Positions 5,781 through 8,663 of a DNA stretch of 8,663 nucleotides are shown one piece after another (position 1 is the first letter of the stretch; every line of letters starts with the position of its first letter). Below the pieces are notes generated by a model. That model did no database searches, was not told the DNA's origin, and saw only the letters and a list, made by a program, of their open reading frames with translations. This DNA comes from Mycoplasma sp. CAG:877 (GTDB lineage: Bacteria; Bacillota_I; Bacilli_A; RF39; UBA660). The position numbers were made by a program, and so were the translations under genes. The stretch covers positions 26,753 through 35,415 of the forward strand of contig HF992495.1 of the NCBI GenBank assembly GCA_000433455.1, given 5' to 3'.

Positions 5781-7765
5781 TGAAATGGGAATATAGAGAT
5801 ACAAATATACCAGGAAATGGTAAAGATATTATTTATGCTGAAGGTAAATTTTGGTTTGCTCATTCATCACCTTGCGGTATTGCATATAGTGACGATTTAA
5901 TCAATTGGCATGACTATAATTTTGATGCTGATAAAATTTCTTCTACAGAAAATTTAGCATATGGAAATGATTTATTTGTTGTATCTGGAAATTCTGGTTC
6001 TACAGATAAAACGTATTTCTTGGTTTCAAAAGATGGTGCAGAATGGGAATATAAAATCCTAGACACTGGTGAAAATTTCTCTATGAATTCGAATACTTGC
6101 AAATTTGTAAATAATCGCTTTGTTTTAATAACTGGATATTACAATTACAACATTTCTACCGGAATAAGAAATTATACAGTAGTACAATTCTTTGAAACGA
6201 TAAATGGAGATGAAATAATAAGGCATGACTTTAAGCATGTCGGTCCAGAGAATATGTCTATAATGGATATTGCATATGGAAATGGTAAATATGTTGCAGT
6301 TGGTTCTACAGGCACAATTTTAATATCTTCTGATTTAGATAATTGGAAAGTTATTGATGCCGGAACAACAAAAAAATTAGTTGGTATTACATTTGGAAGA
6401 AATTTATTTGTTATAACTGGTGCTGATGGGATAATTCTTACTTCAAAAGATGGTGTTAATTGGACAAAACAAACTTCCAACACCAATTCATATCTGATAA
6501 GGTCTAGATATGGTAATGGTATGTTTGTAGCAGCTGGATACAATGGAACTATATTATCTTCCTTGAATGGAGATGAATGGCAAAATGAAGATAAACTGTT
6601 AAATAATGTTATTTATTATGGTTTAGTTTTTGCGAATAATTATTATGTCATTACTAGTAGTAAATTAAAAAATGGTAATGTTCCTATCATGTTATGCCAA
6701 GTATCAAGAGAGGTTGAGTATTCAGAAAATGAGGCTTTATATGTTTTTGATAAAAATTTGGAACTACTAGGAGTTATTGATCAATTTATCTCACTTAGAT
6801 GGCGAAGAAAATATTATGAATCAGGAGAATTTGAATTAGTTGTTGCTCCTTACGAAAATAATTTAAGTTTATTGTTTGAAAAAGATAGAATTATTATTCG
6901 GCAAGATTACACAGAAGCTGGTATTATAGACACTGTTGAATTGACAGATGATGGGAAGAATGTTCAGCTGTCTGTGTCTGGAAAATTTCTTTCTTATCTA
7001 ACAAATAGGCGAATCATTAAAAAGACAATAAATTTCAAAGGAAACGTCATTGATGCACAAAAAAAATTATTGAGTGAGGTAACGCCATTATCATCAGAGT
7101 TTGAAGTTGAGGAAACTACTTTAGAGAGTAAATTGATTGAATTTCAATGTAGTTATAAAAATTTGTATAAGTATCTATGCAAATTATCAAAATATGGGAA
7201 TGTTGGCTTTAGAATTGTTCCAAATATACAGAATAAAGTTTTTAGATTTGAGAATTATGTTGGTCTGGACAGAACTAGTTCTCAGTCTATAAATGAAAAA
7301 TATTGTTTTTCTACATTAAGAAAAAATTGTGAAAAATCAAACTATTTATCTACATCTGTTAATAAATGTAATTATGTTCTTGTTGGAGGAGTCGGAGAGG
7401 GTAGTGATAGAGTACTTGTCGAAATTAAGGATGGAGATGCTTCCGGATTTGATTTGGTTGAGGTCTTCGTAGATGCCAAGAATGAGAGTAATACAAATTT
7501 GACATCAACAGAATATAAGAACATTTTGACAACAAAAGGCGAAGAAAAATTGTCTTCTGGAGAAGAATCCATTGAAGTTACTGCATCCGGAAACGATTAT
7601 AAAAACAAATGGGATTTAGGTGATATTGTTGATATTGAAGTTGAAAATTGTAATGTTAGACAGTCTTTAAGAATTACCGAAGTTGAAGAGGTAATAGAAA
7701 ATGGCAAGAGAGAAATTTATCCAACTTTTGGACAACCACTTGCCGAAGATTTTGAATTAGATTAG
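5780..7765 (+). CDS. Tail hub protein (Tal / ReqiPepy6 Gp37-like) with N-terminal seven-repeat beta-propeller
   Basis: This 661-residue protein overlaps the Dit stop by one base, with GAGG (5769-5772) seven bases upstream. Residues about 16-312 contain seven repeats with a core 'YGNGxFVxxG' strand. Five of these carry an Asp-box-like S-x-[DN]-x-x-x-W turn, at 37-43, 83-89, 183-189, 222-228 and 261-267. The third repeat has a degenerate form at 140-146 and the seventh lacks it. This suggests a BNR/Ycf48-like beta-propeller. From about 318 (LYVFDKNLELLGVIDQF) the protein follows the Gp37-like hub family: SGEFELVV (348-355), a QLSVSGKFLSYL strand (396-407), and the end with WDLGDIVDIE (611-620). 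Hub proteins form the trimer closing the tail tip. The propeller probably binds a surface ligand. No hydrolase motif was seen. The domain assignment is by eye. Confidence 0.78.
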   Translation: MKWEYRDTNIPGNGKDIIYAEGKFWFAHSSPCGIAYSDDLINWHDYNFDADKISSTENLAYGNDLFVVSGNSGSTDKTYFLVSKDGAEWEYKILDTGENFSMNSNTCKFVNNRFVLITGYYNYNISTGIRNYTVVQFFETINGDEIIRHDFKHVGPENMSIMDIAYGNGKYVAVGSTGTILISSDLDNWKVIDAGTTKKLVGITFGRNLFVITGADGIILTSKDGVNWTKQTSNTNSYLIRSRYGNGMFVAAGYNGTILSSLNGDEWQNEDKLLNNVIYYGLVFANNYYVITSSKLKNGNVPIMLCQVSREVEYSENEALYVFDKNLELLGVIDQFISLRWRRKYYESGEFELVVAPYENNLSLLFEKDRIIIRQDYTEAGIIDTVELTDDGKNVQLSVSGKFLSYLTNRRIIKKTINFKGNVIDAQKKLLSEVTPLSSEFEVEETTLESKLIEFQCSYKNLYKYLCKLSKYGNVGFRIVPNIQNKVFRFENYVGLDRTSSQSINEKYCFSTLRKNCEKSNYLSTSVNKCNYVLVGGVGEGSDRVLVEIKDGDASGFDLVEVFVDAKNESNTNLTSTEYKNILTTKGEEKLSSGEESIEVTASGNDYKNKWDLGDIVDIEVENCNVRQSLRITEVEEVIENGKREIYPTFGQPLAEDFELD

Positions 7766-7770
7766 AGGTG
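7764..7770 (+). promoter_or_regulatory. Ribosome binding site deciding the start of the receptor-binding gene
   Basis: AGAGGTG overlaps the hub gene stop (TAG 7763-7765) and lies 6 bases before ATG 7777. The in-frame GTG at 7768 is part of this site and is rejected as the start. Confidence 0.75.
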
Positions 7771-7776
7771 ATAAAA

Positions 7777-8547
7777 ATGGAAGAATCAGGTTTCTTTCCA
7801 TCAAACAATGGTGATAGAAAATACAAGAGCGATTTTATCGCTTCTTTTTTTTCTAAATTATTTACGAATGGTGTATTTAATGATGAATTGCAAGTTGTTG
7901 CTAATGATAATATGTCAATTACATTAAAAAAAGGAACAGCACTAATAAATGGTTATTTTTATCAAAATTTATCAGATAAAGTAATAAATATTGATTTATC
8001 GGATGCATCACAGTCTAGAATAGACAGTATTGTTTTACGTTTTGATAAAGAAAATAGAAAAATATCTGTTGATGTTTTAAGCGGTGAATACGCTACGTCT
8101 CCTGTTCCTCCGACATTAACGCGTAATTCAAATATTTATGAACTGAGACTATACAATATAAATGTAGCTCAAGAAATAGATAAAATAACAAGTTCGATGC
8201 TTGAAGATACACGTGCCAAAACAACTGATTGTGGAATTGTAATTCAAGCAATTCAAACACCTGATATAACAAATATTTTTGAGTCTTGCTTAAATCAGGT
8301 AGCAGCTACTGTAGAAGATATAAAAGGTATTCTAACACAAGATGCTGCAAGTAATTTAACAGGTGAAATATTAAGTTTGAGAACAGCTCTCGGCTTAAAC
8401 ACAGATACTTATGATGCAACCAAAACTTATGCGGTTGGAGATATGGTAATTAAAAATCATGCAATATATGAATGTACAACAGCAATTACGACCGCAGAAG
8501 CTTGGAATTCTTCTCATTGGAAAATAGTTCCAATAATAACAAACTAA
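7777..8547 (+). CDS. Baseplate / receptor-binding protein with C-terminal carbohydrate-binding-like module
   Basis: This is a 256-residue protein. Residues 1-155 match a common phage tail-tip domain read by its landmarks: SGFFPSNNGDRKY (4-16), FTNGVF (29-34), LQV (38-40), KKGTALINGYFYQN (51-64), SRIDSIVLRFD (80-90), PPTLTRNSNIYELRL (111-125) and DTRAKTTDCG (144-153). This domain anchors upper baseplate or fibre proteins to the tail tip. Residues about 165-207 are helical and may be a trimerising coil. Residues 212-251 have Y-x-x-GD-x-V, then YEC, then two Trp seven residues apart, like a small CBM5/12 (chitin-binding-like) module, which would bind sugar on the host surface. The family is fairly sure; the ligand and true role in adsorption are inferred. 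The protein is short for a complete fibre, so partner proteins may follow. Confidence 0.75.
   Translation: MEESGFFPSNNGDRKYKSDFIASFFSKLFTNGVFNDELQVVANDNMSITLKKGTALINGYFYQNLSDKVINIDLSDASQSRIDSIVLRFDKENRKISVDVLSGEYATSPVPPTLTRNSNIYELRLYNINVAQEIDKITSSMLEDTRAKTTDCGIVIQAIQTPDITNIFESCLNQVAATVEDIKGILTQDAASNLTGEILSLRTALGLNTDTYDATKTYAVGDMVIKNHAIYECTTAITTAEAWNSSHWKIVPIITN
7827..7852 (+). terminator. Terminator-like hairpin plus T tract inside the receptor-binding gene (doubtful)
   Basis: AGCGAT (7828-7833) pairs with ATCGCT (7837-7842) around a TTT loop, possibly extended by a G-U pair, followed by TC and eight T. It has the shape of a short intrinsic terminator but lies about 50 bases into a coding sequence, in codons for a conserved Phe-rich stretch. 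The stem is short, so chance or codon constraint is likely. Confidence 0.25.
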
Positions 8548-8563
8548 AAAAGAAAGGAAAAAT

Positions 8564-8663
<100 letters not shown>

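Noticed and set aside
6172..6543. 123-residue open frame on the - strand within the hub gene
   Set aside because: It mirrors the regular repeat codons of the propeller; composition and lack of context mark it as a shadow.

Overview
The window is one continuous block of phage structural genes, all on the + strand, almost without gaps between them. It is the neck and tail module of a long-tailed, non-contractile (siphovirus-type) phage or prophage. The DNA is strongly AT-rich, ribosome binding sites are of the AGGAGG type, and TGA is used as a stop (partial gene 1, the head-closure gene, the tail-terminator gene and the chaperone fusion frame). This points to a low-GC Bacillota (Firmicutes) host using the standard bacterial code, and argues against a TGA=Trp mycoplasma. 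No integrase, repressor, tRNA, IS or CRISPR is present, so lytic or temperate lifestyle cannot be decided here.

Layout. Positions 2-1276 hold four neck genes: a head-tail connector (5' truncated), a head-closure protein, a probable tail terminator and an HK97 gp10-like neck protein. Next come the major tail protein (1288-1917) and a tail assembly chaperone (1933-2268). The chaperone has a second product made by -1 frameshifting on a run of nine A (fusion ending at 2402). The tape measure protein follows (2392-4929), then the distal tail protein Dit (4932-5780). A 661-residue tail hub/Tal protein (5780-7765) carries a seven-repeat beta-propeller at its N-terminus. A baseplate/receptor-binding protein ends in a carbohydrate-binding-like module (7777-8547). 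Last is the start of a small reading frame (8564 to the window end) that runs into a (AGAC)11.5 tetranucleotide tract, with a perfect AGGAGG at its edge.

How they work together. The connector, head-closure, neck and terminator proteins join a filled capsid to the tail. The major tail protein polymerises around the tape measure, helped by the chaperone and its frameshifted form. Dit, the propeller-hub protein and the binding protein form the tail tip that recognises the host. No peptidoglycan hydrolase domain was seen in the tape measure or hub protein, and no holin or endolysin lies inside the window.

Most worth a second look: the tetranucleotide tract near the start of the gene after the receptor-binding protein (a possible phase-variation switch), the N-terminal propeller fused to the hub, and a 13-bp hairpin inside the frameshift extension. 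The window is fully coding; there is no gene-free stretch over 300 bases.
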